Below are positions 28,022 to 37,265 of a stretch of DNA of 64,000 bases, piece by piece. The stretch comes from JACKAL01 sp964400355. Its GTDB lineage: Bacteria > Bdellovibrionota > Bdellovibrionia > Bdellovibrionales > JAGQZY01. The notes beneath the pieces were generated by a model. The model ran no database searches. It was not told where the DNA came from and saw only the letters and a program-made list of their open reading frames with translations. A program made the position numbers and the translations under genes. Numbering within the stretch: the first letter of the stretch is position 1; each line of letters starts with the position of its first letter. The stretch is from assembly GCA_964400355.1 (NCBI GenBank), contig CAYNTO010000001.1, forward strand, positions 434,001 to 498,000. The letters run 5' to 3'.

Positions 28022-29203
28022 TCATGACTTCTTTTTGATATCAATCTCTAGTTTAGAGCCTTCAGTTTTCCAAGTGGAGCTGATGCCAGTGGATGTATTT
28101 ATATTTTCTTCCCAGTCGGACTGGACGCCCGACTGGATCCCTTTGAGTTTGAGATTGAAATTGTCTGGGTTGCTACAGTTGGCCAGCGCTTCCTCGATGG
28201 TCACGTAACCTTTGGCAACCAGCTTGAGCAAGCTTTGGTCGAAACTACGCATACCCGATTCTTTAGCACTGGTTTCCAGTGCGTCGCGAATGCCGCCTGT
28301 TTTTTCTGGATCTTCGATCATTTCTTTTACGCGTTGGTTATTCACTAAAATTTCCGTGGCGGGAATTAAACCTTGGCCATCTTTGCGCGTGAGTAGGCGT
28401 TGGCTCACCACAGCCTTTAAAACCGCAGCCAGTTGGCGCCGCACTTGTTCGTGTTGATGCGGGGGAAATTGCGCGATGATGCGGTTGATGGTTTCTTGCG
28501 CATCCATGGTGTGCAGAGTGGAAAACACCAAGTGACCGGTTTCGGCGGCGAGCATCGCGGTTTCGATCGTCTCTCTGTCGCGCATCTCGCCGAGTAAAAT
28601 CACATCCGGGTCTTGGCGAAGAGTGGCGCGCATAGAATCCGAAAAAGAACGCATATCCACACCCAACTCGCGCTGAGAGACAATACTTTTGCGATCCTTA
28701 ATGAGATATTCAATGGGATCTTCCAGAGTAATGATGTGCAAATTCTTTGTTTGATTGATGTGATTGACCATCGCCGCAAGTGTCGTCGATTTTCCGCTCC
28801 CCGTAACGCCCGTCACTAGCACCAGGCCGCGTTCGTTCTCGGCAATGTACTTTACTGTTTGCGGGAGGTGGAGTTCGTCGATGGTGGGTACATTCTGATT
28901 GATCACGCGAATGACAAAGCGGGTGGAGCTGCGTTGGCGAAAAACGTTCACGCGAAAGCGCGCCACACCTTTTATCTCTAAACCCTTGTCCAACTCGAGG
29001 TGCTCCGCCAAGCGGCGCAGTTCCTCTGGTGTGAGAATGGACTGTACCATTTTTTCCATTTGTTCTGCGGTGATTGGGAACGACTGCGGACTGAGAGGAC
29101 GAAGCATTCCGAACTTACGCACTACCGGTACGAGTCCGACTTTTAGATGAATATCGCTTGCGCCCAGTTCGGCCGCTTGTTTGAGAATATCGTTCATTTC
29201 CAT
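28022..29203 (-). CDS. pilT: PilT/PilU-type pilus retraction ATPase
   Basis: Type IV pilus secretion-ATPase family. The N-terminus begins MEMNDILKQAAELGASDIHLKVG, the standard PilT start. Walker A is GVTGSGKSTT. The Asp/His boxes include ITLEDPIEYL and LRQDPDVILLGEMRD. The arginine-rich motif after Walker B and STLHT are present. A Ser/Thr-rich tail of about 50 residues extends the C-terminus beyond the usual PilT length, as in PilU. The frame is open to 29320, which would add 39 residues unlike other PilT proteins, so I prefer 29203. No other pilus genes are in the window. It is divergent from pgpA. Confidence 0.9.
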   Translation of the reverse strand: MEMNDILKQAAELGASDIHLKVGLVPVVRKFGMLRPLSPQSFPITAEQMEKMVQSILTPEELRRLAEHLELDKGLEIKGVARFRVNVFRQRSSTRFVIRVINQNVPTIDELHLPQTVKYIAENERGLVLVTGVTGSGKSTTLAAMVNHINQTKNLHIITLEDPIEYLIKDRKSIVSQRELGVDMRSFSDSMRATLRQDPDVILLGEMRDRETIETAMLAAETGHLVFSTLHTMDAQETINRIIAQFPPHQHEQVRRQLAAVLKAVVSQRLLTRKDGQGLIPATEILVNNQRVKEMIEDPEKTGGIRDALETSAKESGMRSFDQSLLKLVAKGYVTIEEALANCSNPDNFNLKLKGIQSGVQSDWEENINTSTGISSTWKTEGSKLEIDIKKKS

Positions 29204-29369
29204 AGGGCTGATCTCATTATTGCGATAAGGACAAGCAGTGTCGACAACATTTTTAGACGAAGCCCAGAGAACACCTTTGCGACGCGAGCTCTCGGCGCTT
29301 GATTTCATGTCGGTACTCATCGATTCTCTGAACTTGCGCTCAAACGCGGGGGATTTTATTCATAGGTTA

Positions 29370-29810
29370 ATGCACAAAATCAGCACCTTCTTGGCCAAGG
29401 GTCTAGGTTTGGGCTACATTCCGTGGGCGCCGGGCACTTGGGGCAGCCTTTTGGGAGTTTTGCTGGTACATTTCTTAGGAAATAATTTGTGGCTGTGCCT
29501 TGCTGTTTTTCTATTGAGCTACATAATTATTTGGCACTACGAATCCCGCGCGAAGACGCACGATGAATCGCAGGTGGTGATTGACGAAATATCAGGCATC
29601 TTTTTTACGTTCTTGTTTGTGCCTCTTTCGTTGCCCATTCTGGCAGCAGGTTTTGTGCTCTTCCGTATTTTCGATATATTCAAGCCATTTCCAGTGGGTT
29701 GGGTCGATCGCAATATGGGCGGATCATTAGGCACCCTTTTAGATGACGTGATTGCAGGCGCTATGAGTTGCCTCTGCCTGCAAATCGTTATTTATTTGCA
29801 GTGGCTATGA
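29370..29810 (+). CDS. pgpA: Phosphatidylglycerophosphatase A
   Basis: Membrane enzyme that dephosphorylates phosphatidylglycerol phosphate. The 146-residue protein keeps the PgpA signatures: GLGYIPWAPGTWGSL, VVIDEISG with catalytic acidic residues, and FRIFDIFKPFPVGWVDR. Several transmembrane segments follow (LWLCLAVFLLSYIIIW and LSLPILAAGFVLF). An upstream frame exists, but the ATG at 29370 fits the family N-terminus. The stop overlaps the start of the next gene (ATGA), indicating coupled translation. Confidence 0.92.
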   Translation: MHKISTFLAKGLGLGYIPWAPGTWGSLLGVLLVHFLGNNLWLCLAVFLLSYIIIWHYESRAKTHDESQVVIDEISGIFFTFLFVPLSLPILAAGFVLFRIFDIFKPFPVGWVDRNMGGSLGTLLDDVIAGAMSCLCLQIVIYLQWL

Positions 29811-30289
29811 TAGAAGACATCGTTAAAGAATTGAGCGCGAGAGGGCAAACCGTGTTTTGCGCGGAGAGCTGCACCAGTGGAAAACTGGCGGCGGCGTTCG
29901 GCGATATTCCTGGCGTGTCGCGTGTATTTTTAGGTTCCCTTGTTGCGTATTCCAATGCAATAAAGGAAGATGTGTTGGGCGTTAAATCCGCCACAGTAAA
30001 GAGTTTGGGAGCCGTAAGCGCTCCGACCGCAATCGAAATGGCACGACGGGCGAAAGTGCTTTCGAAGGCGACGTGGACTCTGGCCGTTACCGGAATTGCC
30101 GGTCCGTCTGGAGGATCTGTGGAGAAACCCGTGGGCACGGTTTTCTTCGCCATCGTTGGCCCAGGTGTTGAAGAGTGGGTCAAGTGCCGGTTCGACGGCG
30201 ATCGCGCACAAGTGCAAGACAAAGCCGTAGAGTACGCTATCAATTTATTAAACACTTACCTATTTAGGGGGAAGAATTATGGACGCTAA
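29807..30289 (+). CDS. pncC: CinA C-terminal domain protein, nicotinamide mononucleotide deamidase
   Basis: A stand-alone CinA C-terminal domain, about 160 residues. It contains AESCTSGKLAA, the YSN segment and VTGIAGPSGG, which are the PncC active-site motifs. It hydrolyses NMN to nicotinate mononucleotide in pyridine-nucleotide recycling. The N-terminal MoaB-like domain of full CinA is absent. The start ATG overlaps the pgpA stop by 4 nt, and its end overlaps recA by 11 nt. A cinA-recA arrangement is common in bacteria. Confidence 0.92.
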   Translation: MIEDIVKELSARGQTVFCAESCTSGKLAAAFGDIPGVSRVFLGSLVAYSNAIKEDVLGVKSATVKSLGAVSAPTAIEMARRAKVLSKATWTLAVTGIAGPSGGSVEKPVGTVFFAIVGPGVEEWVKCRFDGDRAQVQDKAVEYAINLLNTYLFRGKNYGR

Positions 30290-31433
30290 AAATAAATCAG
30301 ACAAATTGGAAAAGTTAAAAGCTTTAGACCTGGCCGTATCCACTATCGAAAAACAATTCGGTAAAGGTTCGATCATGCGTTTGGGCTTAAACGAAAAACT
30401 CCACGACAATGTTGCCGTTATTCCATCGGGTGCATTGAGCTTGGATCTGGCTCTTGGAATTGGTGGCTACCCACGCGGTCGCATCGTCGAGATCTACGGA
30501 CCTGAGAGCTCGGGCAAAACAACGTTGGCTCTAACCGCCATCGCTGAATCACAAAAATTGGGTGGCGTGGCCGCTTTCGTCGATGCAGAGCACGCTTTGG
30601 ACGTGACCTATGCTCGCAAACTTGGTGTGAACACTGAAGACGTGTTGATCTCTCAACCCGACACCGGTGAGCAAGCCCTCGAAATCGTAGAAACCCTCGT
30701 GCGCTCTGGCGCTATCGACATTTTGGTGGTGGATTCTGTGGCAGCACTCACTCCACGTGCCGAGATCGAAGGCGACATGGGCGATAGTCACATGGGTCTT
30801 CAAGCGCGTTTGATGTCGCAAGCTCTTCGTAAGCTCACTGCGGCTATCAACAAGAGCAACTGTACGCTCATCTTCATCAACCAAATTCGTATGAAGATTG
30901 GTGTGATGTTTGGTAACCCTGAGACAACTACAGGTGGTAACGCCCTTAAGTTTTACTCGTCTGTTCGTTTGGATGTACGCCGTATCGGTGCCATCACGTC
31001 TGGCGAAGAGACTGTGGGTAACCGCACAGCTGTCAAAGTGGTGAAGAACAAAATGGCTCCTCCTTTTGCGAAAATTGAATTCGATATTATGTACGGCGAA
31101 GGCATTTCGGCCGAAGGCGACATTTTGGATTTGGGCGTGAAGTTCGAAATCATCGAAAAATCTGGCGCCTGGTACAGCTACCAAGGCGAGCGCATGGGTC
31201 AAGGCCGCGATAACTCCAAAGTTTTCCTCAAAGAAAACCCAAAGATTATGACGGAAGTGCGCAACAAGATCTACGCCCTCAAAGGTATCGCTGTTCAAAA
31301 ATTGGCAGAAGAGCCAACAAAAGACGAGCTCAAAGAGTCGAAGCTCGAGGCCAAAGATGACGCGCCGGCAGCTCCTGCGAAAGAAGGCAAGAAGCCCGCA
31401 AAAGCGGGTGCACGTCCGTCGCCAGCACACTAG
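30279..31433 (+). CDS. recA: Recombinase RecA
   Basis: A 384-residue strand-exchange protein and SOS coprotease. It has Walker A GPESSGKTTL, the Walker B region DILVVDSVAAL, loop L1 EGDMGDSHMGLQARLMSQALR and loop L2 with INQIRMKIGVMFGNPETTTGG. The C-terminal tail is Lys/Ala/Pro-rich rather than the acidic tail of E. coli RecA. A strong GGGGGA ribosome site lies inside the end of pncC, and the genes overlap by 11 nt. No SOS box is obvious directly upstream; an operon promoter before pgpA or within pncC is likely. A palindrome and a large inverted repeat follow. Confidence 0.98.
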   Translation: MDAKNKSDKLEKLKALDLAVSTIEKQFGKGSIMRLGLNEKLHDNVAVIPSGALSLDLALGIGGYPRGRIVEIYGPESSGKTTLALTAIAESQKLGGVAAFVDAEHALDVTYARKLGVNTEDVLISQPDTGEQALEIVETLVRSGAIDILVVDSVAALTPRAEIEGDMGDSHMGLQARLMSQALRKLTAAINKSNCTLIFINQIRMKIGVMFGNPETTTGGNALKFYSSVRLDVRRIGAITSGEETVGNRTAVKVVKNKMAPPFAKIEFDIMYGEGISAEGDILDLGVKFEIIEKSGAWYSYQGERMGQGRDNSKVFLKENPKIMTEVRNKIYALKGIAVQKLAEEPTKDELKESKLEAKDDAPAAPAKEGKKPAKAGARPSPAH

Positions 31434-31437
31434 TCCG

Positions 31438-31457
31438 AAAGGTGCCAGGCACCTTTT
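31438..31457. repeat. AAAGGTGCC-A-GGCACCTTT palindrome, possible recA terminator
   Basis: Perfect 9-bp arms starting 5 nt after the recA stop, with four T on the plus-strand 3' side. It is the same dispersed motif as at 24845-24861 and, degraded, at 9651-9663. The position behind alaS and behind recA suggests double use as a terminator. Confidence 0.7.
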
Positions 31458-31473
31458 AGTCTAGCAACGCGTC

Positions 31474-31625
31474 GGTTGCGTCTCTATTCTGCGCTTTTAG
31501 TATTTTGCATTTTGAGCGGACGGCCATCCATGGCCTGCGCACTCGTCGGCGTTGCCGATCGCGTCCCGCTCTCGTGAGCCCGCTCTAAATACAAAATACT
31601 AAAAGCGCAGAATAGAGACGCAACC
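31474..31625. repeat. Large inverted repeat with 46-bp arms and structured spacer
   Basis: The left arm 31474-31519 and right arm 31580-31625 are inverse complements with two mismatches, the outer 34 bp being perfect (starting GGTTGCGTCTCTATTCTGCG). The 60-nt spacer contains two further perfect hairpins: GGCCAT-CC-ATGGCC (31522-31535) and TCGGC-GTT-GCCGA (31546-31558). The whole could fold as a branched, cloverleaf-like structure in RNA or as a cruciform in DNA. I see no flanking target-site duplication and no open frame inside. Confidence 0.9.
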
Positions 31626-32041
31626 TTTATTGCGTGGGAGGGCGGGTGTTGGGTTGGAGCCGGACTCGCGCGAAGCGTTCAGTATTTTGACGATTACAAG
31701 GTTGTAGAGTGCGGTAAAATCTCCACCCATCGGGTGTCCTTGTTTAAGTATTTATATTTACTAAATCATAAACAATATTGATTAACAACTAAGGTTAATT
31801 CAAAAATGATGCGAAGATGAGAAAGCCAGCACGAACGAGTCTTGTCGGCGGCGCATGGCATTTAAATCTATTTAACGATTAAAAAAATTTTATCTATTCT
31901 TCTAGACTGTACGAGGGGACTAAAAGCAAATATTAGCTTTGCCAATATAAACTTTTCTAATTTACTATAGAAACACAAATTGAGTTTACTAAAGACGACC
32001 ACGCAGGACGCGTGTTCTGGCAGTGGGTTCAGGAGTGCAAC
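31626..32041. other. Intergenic AT-rich region upstream of a small membrane protein
   Basis: About 415 nt with no supported gene. From 31740 it becomes very AT-rich, with several TAATAT/TATAGA-like hexamers, so promoters are likely here. A 21-codon frame at 31817-31882 is mentioned among the findings but lacks a ribosome site. No origin-like cluster of DnaA boxes is visible. Confidence 0.5.
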
Positions 32042-32362
32042 ATGGATGTTCTGTTGGTTTTGATGTTGGTGGGTTTGACAGGGTTGTCATTGAGATACAT
32101 CCGAGCTGTACGCCGTCTTAAAAAGGCAGAGATGCAGTTAGAGCAAGTTTTTCAGGAACAGTTTCCCGACGAGCAAGTGCGACTCGGGGGACTCGCGCGC
32201 TACCGTCAGTACAACAACTTACTCAACACCGATGAGTCCCGGGCTCTACTCAATGAAGCGGAAAAGTGGATTCGTCGCTCGCAGCTCAAATTTTCATTGG
32301 CGCTTACGGTCGCGCTGTTATGGATCATTTGCTACGTGTGGACTTACGGTATTGCCGGTTAA
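32042..32362 (+). CDS. Small two-TM membrane protein of unknown function
   Basis: A 106-residue protein with an N-terminal hydrophobic segment (VLLVLMLVGLTGLSL) and a C-terminal one (FSLALTVALLWIICYVWTYG). A charged helical middle separates them (RRLKKAEMQLEQVFQEQFPDEQ). The topology suggests a hairpin with a cytoplasmic loop. I chose ATG 32042, which has an AGGAG site 6 nt away, over a GTG at 32012. It is convergent with the hybrid kinase gene, 29 nt apart. Family not recognised. Confidence 0.6.
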   Translation: MDVLLVLMLVGLTGLSLRYIRAVRRLKKAEMQLEQVFQEQFPDEQVRLGGLARYRQYNNLLNTDESRALLNEAEKWIRRSQLKFSLALTVALLWIICYVWTYGIAG

Positions 32363-32391
32363 CAAGTCCTGCAATGGCTGCTGCGCGCATT

Positions 32392-35300
32392 TTAGGTGGC
32401 AGAATTGATCCAAACACCGAGTACCGTGCTCAAATTGTTGAGATTGACGGGCTTTGACAAATAATCATTAGCTCCGGCTTCGATACACTTTTCGTGATCT
32501 TCGCGCATGGCTTTTGCGGTGAGCGCAATGATTGGAATTTTTCGAACGCGAGGATCTTCATCTTTACGCAGGGTACGCATCGCCTCAAAGCCATCCATCT
32601 TAGGCATCATGATATCCATCAGGACGATGTCGATATCTGTATGTTCCTTAACTGCGGCGACACCCTCGAGACCATTGCGGGCCATGCGCACATTAAAGCC
32701 TTTCGATTCGAGGGCATTGGTCAATGCAAACACATTTCGGATGTCATCGTCGACAATAAGTACAGTTTTCCCGGCAAAGGAGTGCGCTTGAGAGCGCAGT
32801 TTAGAAATCATCAATTGCTTGTCGCCAGGAAGCATGGACTCAATTCGGTGTAAGAATAAGTTCACTTCATCGAGTAGGCGCTCTGGAGAACGTACGCCTT
32901 TTATAATGATGCTCTCGGAGTACTTGCGTAGGTATTCTTCTTCTTCAAACGATAGATCCTTACCGGTGTAGATCACTATGGGTGGGAGCGAAATCTCCAT
33001 TTCGCGCAGTTTGTCTAAGAGATCGTGGCCGGACATATCTGGCAAGCTCAAATCCAAAACCACGCAATCGATGCCTTCGGTTTGTAGGGCGACAATTGCT
33101 TCTTTTCCAGTCTTTACGGGTTGAACGACGATGTCGTCGCCGGCAATAAGTTCGGTTATTGCCTTTAATTGGACGGCATCATCTTCAACAACAAGCACAC
33201 TGCGCATCTTTGCGGAAAGCATCTTTTGAATGCGACCGATAGCTGAGCGCACTTTTTCGATGGTCACTGGTTTTGTGAGATACCCGAGTGCACCCATACG
33301 CAGAGCATTCTGTTGAAAATCCATCGCAGAGATCATATGCACCGGTACGTGGCGTAGGCGCGAGGATTTTTTAATGGTCTCCAAAATAGAAAGGCCACTC
33401 ACACCCGGAAGTTTTATATCGAGGAGAATCGCGTCTGGGACATAGCGCTCTAAAATGGCCATTGCGATGTCGCCATCTTCGGCCTCGAGCACCTGAAATC
33501 CGTTGGCCACGGCGACACCGACAATAGAAGCGCGAAACTGAGCCTCATCTTCTACAACTAAAATGGTCTTTGCCGCTTTCTTCAATTTACCAATGGCTTC
33601 TGTTGCGAGCGCTTCCAAATATTCGGAGCGAGGCGCCGTGACCTGCGAGGCTGTCGGCGCGGGCTTTTGCTCAGCCATTATGTAGTTGTTCTCAATCGCT
33701 AGTGAGTCGTGTTTTACGGTCTCCAGCTGAGTCGGAATGGTGAGGTAAAATGTGCTGCCCTTGCCCTCTTCACTCTCAAGGGCGATGCTGCCTCCCAATA
33801 AGGCTGCGAGTTCGCGCGATATGGTAAGACCCAAACCTGTGCCACCATATTTTCGGCTGATGGAGCTATCGGCCTGTTCAAAGGCCTCAAAAATTAAACT
33901 TTGGCGATCTGCCGGAATTCCGACTCCGGTATCGGTTACGGCGAAAGTAATAGTGTCCTTTTTCAAAGAAAGCTCCGCTGTGAGCTTCACGCCGCCTGAC
34001 TCGGTGAACTTAATGGCGTTAGAAATAAAATTTCGAAGTATCTGCTCCACGCGCTGGCGATCCGTAGAAAGTACAAAATCGTCGATGTCCCCTTTGGTAG
34101 TGATTTCAAATTTAAGATGCTTCGCATCCATTTGCGGAGTGAATGTGCGTTTCTTCGATGCGAGCAACGACTTCAGAGAGAATTTGTCCGCACGCACGGC
34201 AAGTTTACGCGCTTCAATTTTTGAGAGATCGAGAATATCACTGATGAGAAGCAATAAATCATTTCCGGCATTATTTATGGATCTGGCAAATTCTTTTTGC
34301 TGCTCGGTCAGCGTGCCTTCCTTGTTTTCAATAAGGAGCGTTGATAGAATCATCAAACCATTGAGCGGAGTGCGTAGCTCATGAGACATTTTAGCCAGAA
34401 AATCCGATTTATACTGTGTAGACTTTGCCAGGTCGCGCGCTTTCGCCTCCAATTCCAATTGTGTGACATTGAGATCGCGATTGCGAGTCGAGAGCGTCTC
34501 CTGCTGCGCTACAAGGGCGCGCGTTTGAGCTTCGAGCTCCTCGTTATTGGTGCGCAGTTCCTCTTGTTGCGATTGCAATTCCTCTGACTGAGCTTGTGTT
34601 TCTTCGAGAAGATCCTTGAGCCGCGCGCGCGTGAGCGCGGCATTGACGCTAGTGCCGATTGTTTCCAGTGTGTGGTTCAACACATCGCGGACGTCTTCGC
34701 TGATTGCTTGAAAAGATGCCATTTCCAGAATCCCGATGACATTCCCCTGAAAGCTAATCTTTGCGATCGCGATACTTCGCGGGAGCGATTCTCCAAGAGA
34801 TGTGGATAGATGCCAAAAATCTTTTGGCACTTTGTCGACGATCCAAAATCCATCCCGCTTGAGAGCCGTAGTGAACAAAGTAGAACTCACTGGAATAACC
34901 TTGCTGTCACTTTCGTCTTTAACTCCCAAGCTCGATAGAGCAACCAGCGTGTGATCCGAGTTATAGATTAGCAATCGACCAGCAAGAAACCCAAATTTTT
35001 CCGTAAGGTACTGAATAATTTTGTCCGCTGTTTCGCGGGCGCGTTCATCGTTGAGGGCCAGTTGAGCGATTTCTGATACTACGGAATTTGTAAACGCTGC
35101 GGCGGTTGCACGGCGTTGGTAGCGGAGAATCTGTTGAGCCCCCAGAATTATACCGGCAATGCTCAGCACACTTGTCAGTAAAAGCACGGTGTAAAAGGTG
35201 ATTCGGCTGCGTTCTGCGGCGAGCGTCCTGGGCGCGAGTAGCGCCTGTTCTTCGTCGCGCATGTTTTGCAATTGTTCTTCGAGAAGCTGCAAGGTCGCTT

Positions 35301-35727
35301 TACTGCCTAATGAGAGCTCATGGAGCTCTTGGGTTGTTTTTTTGTCCTTTGCAAGAGTGTACATGTTTCTTAGGAGTTCAAATTTTTTAGTTAACAAGTT
35401 ATCTAGAGCAGTACATTGCTCCTGCTGTCGCGGATTATCCAGCGTCATCATTCTAATACGATTCGAGTGGAGGAAGGCTTCGCTCTCGGCCTTTGCGAGA
35501 TCGGCGCGATGATCCAGGTGCGGGCTACCCATTTGATTGGCGATACTCGCTTCGCCGTCTTTAACGGAGGAGGACACCAATTGGAGTTCGCTCAATACGC
35601 GATTGGTGTGGGCAACCCACCAGGAATTGTTACTCACATTGGTAAAGTGGTAGAGAAGTAATCCCGCATTAAATGCCAGGAGAATGACAAGGGCGCAGAC
35701 GACAATGATAACGGATTTTCGATTCAT
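32392..35727 (-). CDS. Hybrid sensor histidine kinase: CHASE3-GAF-HisKA-HATPase-REC-REC-REC
   Basis: A 1111-residue membrane kinase. TM1 is at about residues 6-27, then a CHASE3-like helical periplasmic domain, then TM2 at about 183-203. A GAF domain follows at about 215-375 and a Gln/Glu-rich coiled coil (SEELQSQQEELRTNNEELE). The H-box FLAKMSHELRTPLNG has its phospho-His near residue 449. HATPase has FISNAIKFT and GTGLGLTISRELA. Three receiver domains begin near 720, 840 and 980, each with acidic pocket and phosphoacceptor: LLDIKLPG, VLDLSLPDMSG and LMDIMMPKMDG. The architecture resembles multi-receiver phosphorelay kinases. No cognate regulator is adjacent. The frame is open to 35772, but ATG 35727 directly precedes TM1. 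Confidence 0.92.
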   Translation of the reverse strand: MNRKSVIIVVCALVILLAFNAGLLLYHFTNVSNNSWWVAHTNRVLSELQLVSSSVKDGEASIANQMGSPHLDHRADLAKAESEAFLHSNRIRMMTLDNPRQQEQCTALDNLLTKKFELLRNMYTLAKDKKTTQELHELSLGSKATLQLLEEQLQNMRDEEQALLAPRTLAAERSRITFYTVLLLTSVLSIAGIILGAQQILRYQRRATAAAFTNSVVSEIAQLALNDERARETADKIIQYLTEKFGFLAGRLLIYNSDHTLVALSSLGVKDESDSKVIPVSSTLFTTALKRDGFWIVDKVPKDFWHLSTSLGESLPRSIAIAKISFQGNVIGILEMASFQAISEDVRDVLNHTLETIGTSVNAALTRARLKDLLEETQAQSEELQSQQEELRTNNEELEAQTRALVAQQETLSTRNRDLNVTQLELEAKARDLAKSTQYKSDFLAKMSHELRTPLNGLMILSTLLIENKEGTLTEQQKEFARSINNAGNDLLLLISDILDLSKIEARKLAVRADKFSLKSLLASKKRTFTPQMDAKHLKFEITTKGDIDDFVLSTDRQRVEQILRNFISNAIKFTESGGVKLTAELSLKKDTITFAVTDTGVGIPADRQSLIFEAFEQADSSISRKYGGTGLGLTISRELAALLGGSIALESEEGKGSTFYLTIPTQLETVKHDSLAIENNYIMAEQKPAPTASQVTAPRSEYLEALATEAIGKLKKAAKTILVVEDEAQFRASIVGVAVANGFQVLEAEDGDIAMAILERYVPDAILLDIKLPGVSGLSILETIKKSSRLRHVPVHMISAMDFQQNALRMGALGYLTKPVTIEKVRSAIGRIQKMLSAKMRSVLVVEDDAVQLKAITELIAGDDIVVQPVKTGKEAIVALQTEGIDCVVLDLSLPDMSGHDLLDKLREMEISLPPIVIYTGKDLSFEEEEYLRKYSESIIIKGVRSPERLLDEVNLFLHRIESMLPGDKQLMISKLRSQAHSFAGKTVLIVDDDIRNVFALTNALESKGFNVRMARNGLEGVAAVKEHTDIDIVLMDIMMPKMDGFEAMRTLRKDEDPRVRKIPIIALTAKAMREDHEKCIEAGANDYLSKPVNLNNLSTVLGVWINSAT

Positions 35728-35863
35728 ACTTACGGGACTAGCCACAATTTTTACCTCTGAGACGAATTGCAATATCGCGAAGAAGAATCAACGCTATCGC
35801 AGCCCGCTGGCAAAGGCAAGCGGGTGGCGGCGCCGACGGGAGGAGTTGATTGTGAAGTTTTTG

Positions 35864-37024
35864 TCAAAGCAAAGCGTGGAGCTTTTTGATCACCGATTCT
35901 CGGTTCTGTTTATTTACTACAAGCGTTAAGTTTGTGCTGTCCTGAAGAATGTCGTGAACGCGTTCTCCGTCTATGCATTTCATCGCCTGCGGGAGCAGAT
36001 CAGACGACACGGCTCCGTGGCAGGTCATGGTTACAGTCGATAGTTCCTCAAAGTGAGTTGCGCCCATCGACTTGTAGTCGGCGCTTGTGCCTTCGCCCAC
36101 CACCAATAGGCGAGTCTGAGTATCGGTAGCATGAGCGGCAAGCAATTGTGGGTAAGGAAGCTCTTTGTCTTTGTAAGTGTTAAAGAATGTCTGTACCAGT
36201 TGGGCCGGCTCGGTTTTTGCAAAAAAAATGCGATGGACATTTTTGTGGCTATTGATGGAAAGTATTTTCTGTTCTTCGATCATAAGGTCAACTCCGTGTA
36301 CCAGGGTTTTTTCGTTGGGATTTTCAAAGTGGGAAAGCCGTAGGGGAATTTGCAGCACGCCAGCGAGTTCGGCTGCGCGATAGTGAAGTACTTTTCCGCC
36401 CCAATAGGTCATATCCATCAGATGTTTGTAAGTGAGTTCAGGTAAATGTTTTGCGGAAGAAACCACTTTGGGATCGGCAGAAAACACGCCGCCGACATCC
36501 TTTTTGAAATCACAAATCTTACTTTTAAAGTGCGCGGCCATTGCCACAGCAGTGGTGTCGGAGCCGCCGCGGCCGAGAGTGGTCACTTCCTTTTCTTTTT
36601 CCGAAACGCCCTGGAAACCGGCGAGGACGACCAGTTCTCCTTTTTTTAAATGTTGCTCGAGGCGAACTGGACGTGTGGCTTGGATGCGAGCATTGCCATG
36701 AGAGTTGTCGGTAATGATTCCGGCCTGACTCCCGGTGAGGGAAATCGCTGGAACACCACGATCATTCAAGGCCAGGCTGAGCAGCGCCATTGAGATGCGC
36801 TCGCCCGAAGTCAGTAACATGTCCAATTCTCGACGCTTTGGCTTTGGTGCTACGGATTGCGCCAACTGAATCATATCGTCGGTGGTTTTGCCCATCGCGC
36901 TCACAACGACAATAATGGGGGAAGGGTCTGCTTGCTTTTCTGCCAAGAGGTAATCGGCAACAAATTTAATTTTTTCGATATCTGATAGGCTCGCCCCACC
37001 AAATTTATAGACCCTTACGTGCAT
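35864..37024 (-). CDS. lysC: Aspartokinase
   Basis: First step of the aspartate-family amino acid and diaminopimelate pathway. The kinase domain has YKFGGASL (KFGGTS class), SGERISMALLSLAL, GRGGSDTTAVAMA and DVGGVFSADPK. The C-terminal 110 residues should form the ACT-type regulatory region, though they are divergent. The metal/substrate loop reads FKKDVGGV where most aspartokinases have YTDVDGV. The ATG at 37024 follows a GAGGG site. It is a monofunctional enzyme of 386 residues and is transcribed alone. The divergence of the ACT part means feedback regulation cannot be predicted. Confidence 0.92.
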   Translation of the reverse strand: MHVRVYKFGGASLSDIEKIKFVADYLLAEKQADPSPIIVVVSAMGKTTDDMIQLAQSVAPKPKRRELDMLLTSGERISMALLSLALNDRGVPAISLTGSQAGIITDNSHGNARIQATRPVRLEQHLKKGELVVLAGFQGVSEKEKEVTTLGRGGSDTTAVAMAAHFKSKICDFKKDVGGVFSADPKVVSSAKHLPELTYKHLMDMTYWGGKVLHYRAAELAGVLQIPLRLSHFENPNEKTLVHGVDLMIEEQKILSINSHKNVHRIFFAKTEPAQLVQTFFNTYKDKELPYPQLLAAHATDTQTRLLVVGEGTSADYKSMGATHFEELSTVTMTCHGAVSSDLLPQAMKCIDGERVHDILQDSTNLTLVVNKQNRESVIKKLHALL

Positions 37025-37265
37025 CCCTCATGTATAGCCGAACTCCTATCACCGGTCCAGTTGCATAAAGATACCGGTTTAAAAAACACTAAAATTTTTG
37101 CCCTGATCTTTGATCCAAAGTGGGACGGTGGAGGCGTTATCATTATTCAAAATTGATGTTTTTATGGAAGAATAAGAGGGTTGCCATCGTTCAGGAATTC
37201 CATGGGATTGGGCACTCTGGTTATGTGGCCAGGTTTTGAACGGTGTTTCACCAAGGAGGGCTGAA

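Noticed and set aside
30549..31430. Long minus-strand open frame opposite recA
   Set aside because: A mirror of recA codon usage; no start signal or protein similarity.
31434..32041. Attachment site or integron attC for the recA-distal inverted repeat
   Set aside because: The hairpin shape superficially resembles attC, but conserved R and L core sites, an integrase gene and cassette structure are absent.
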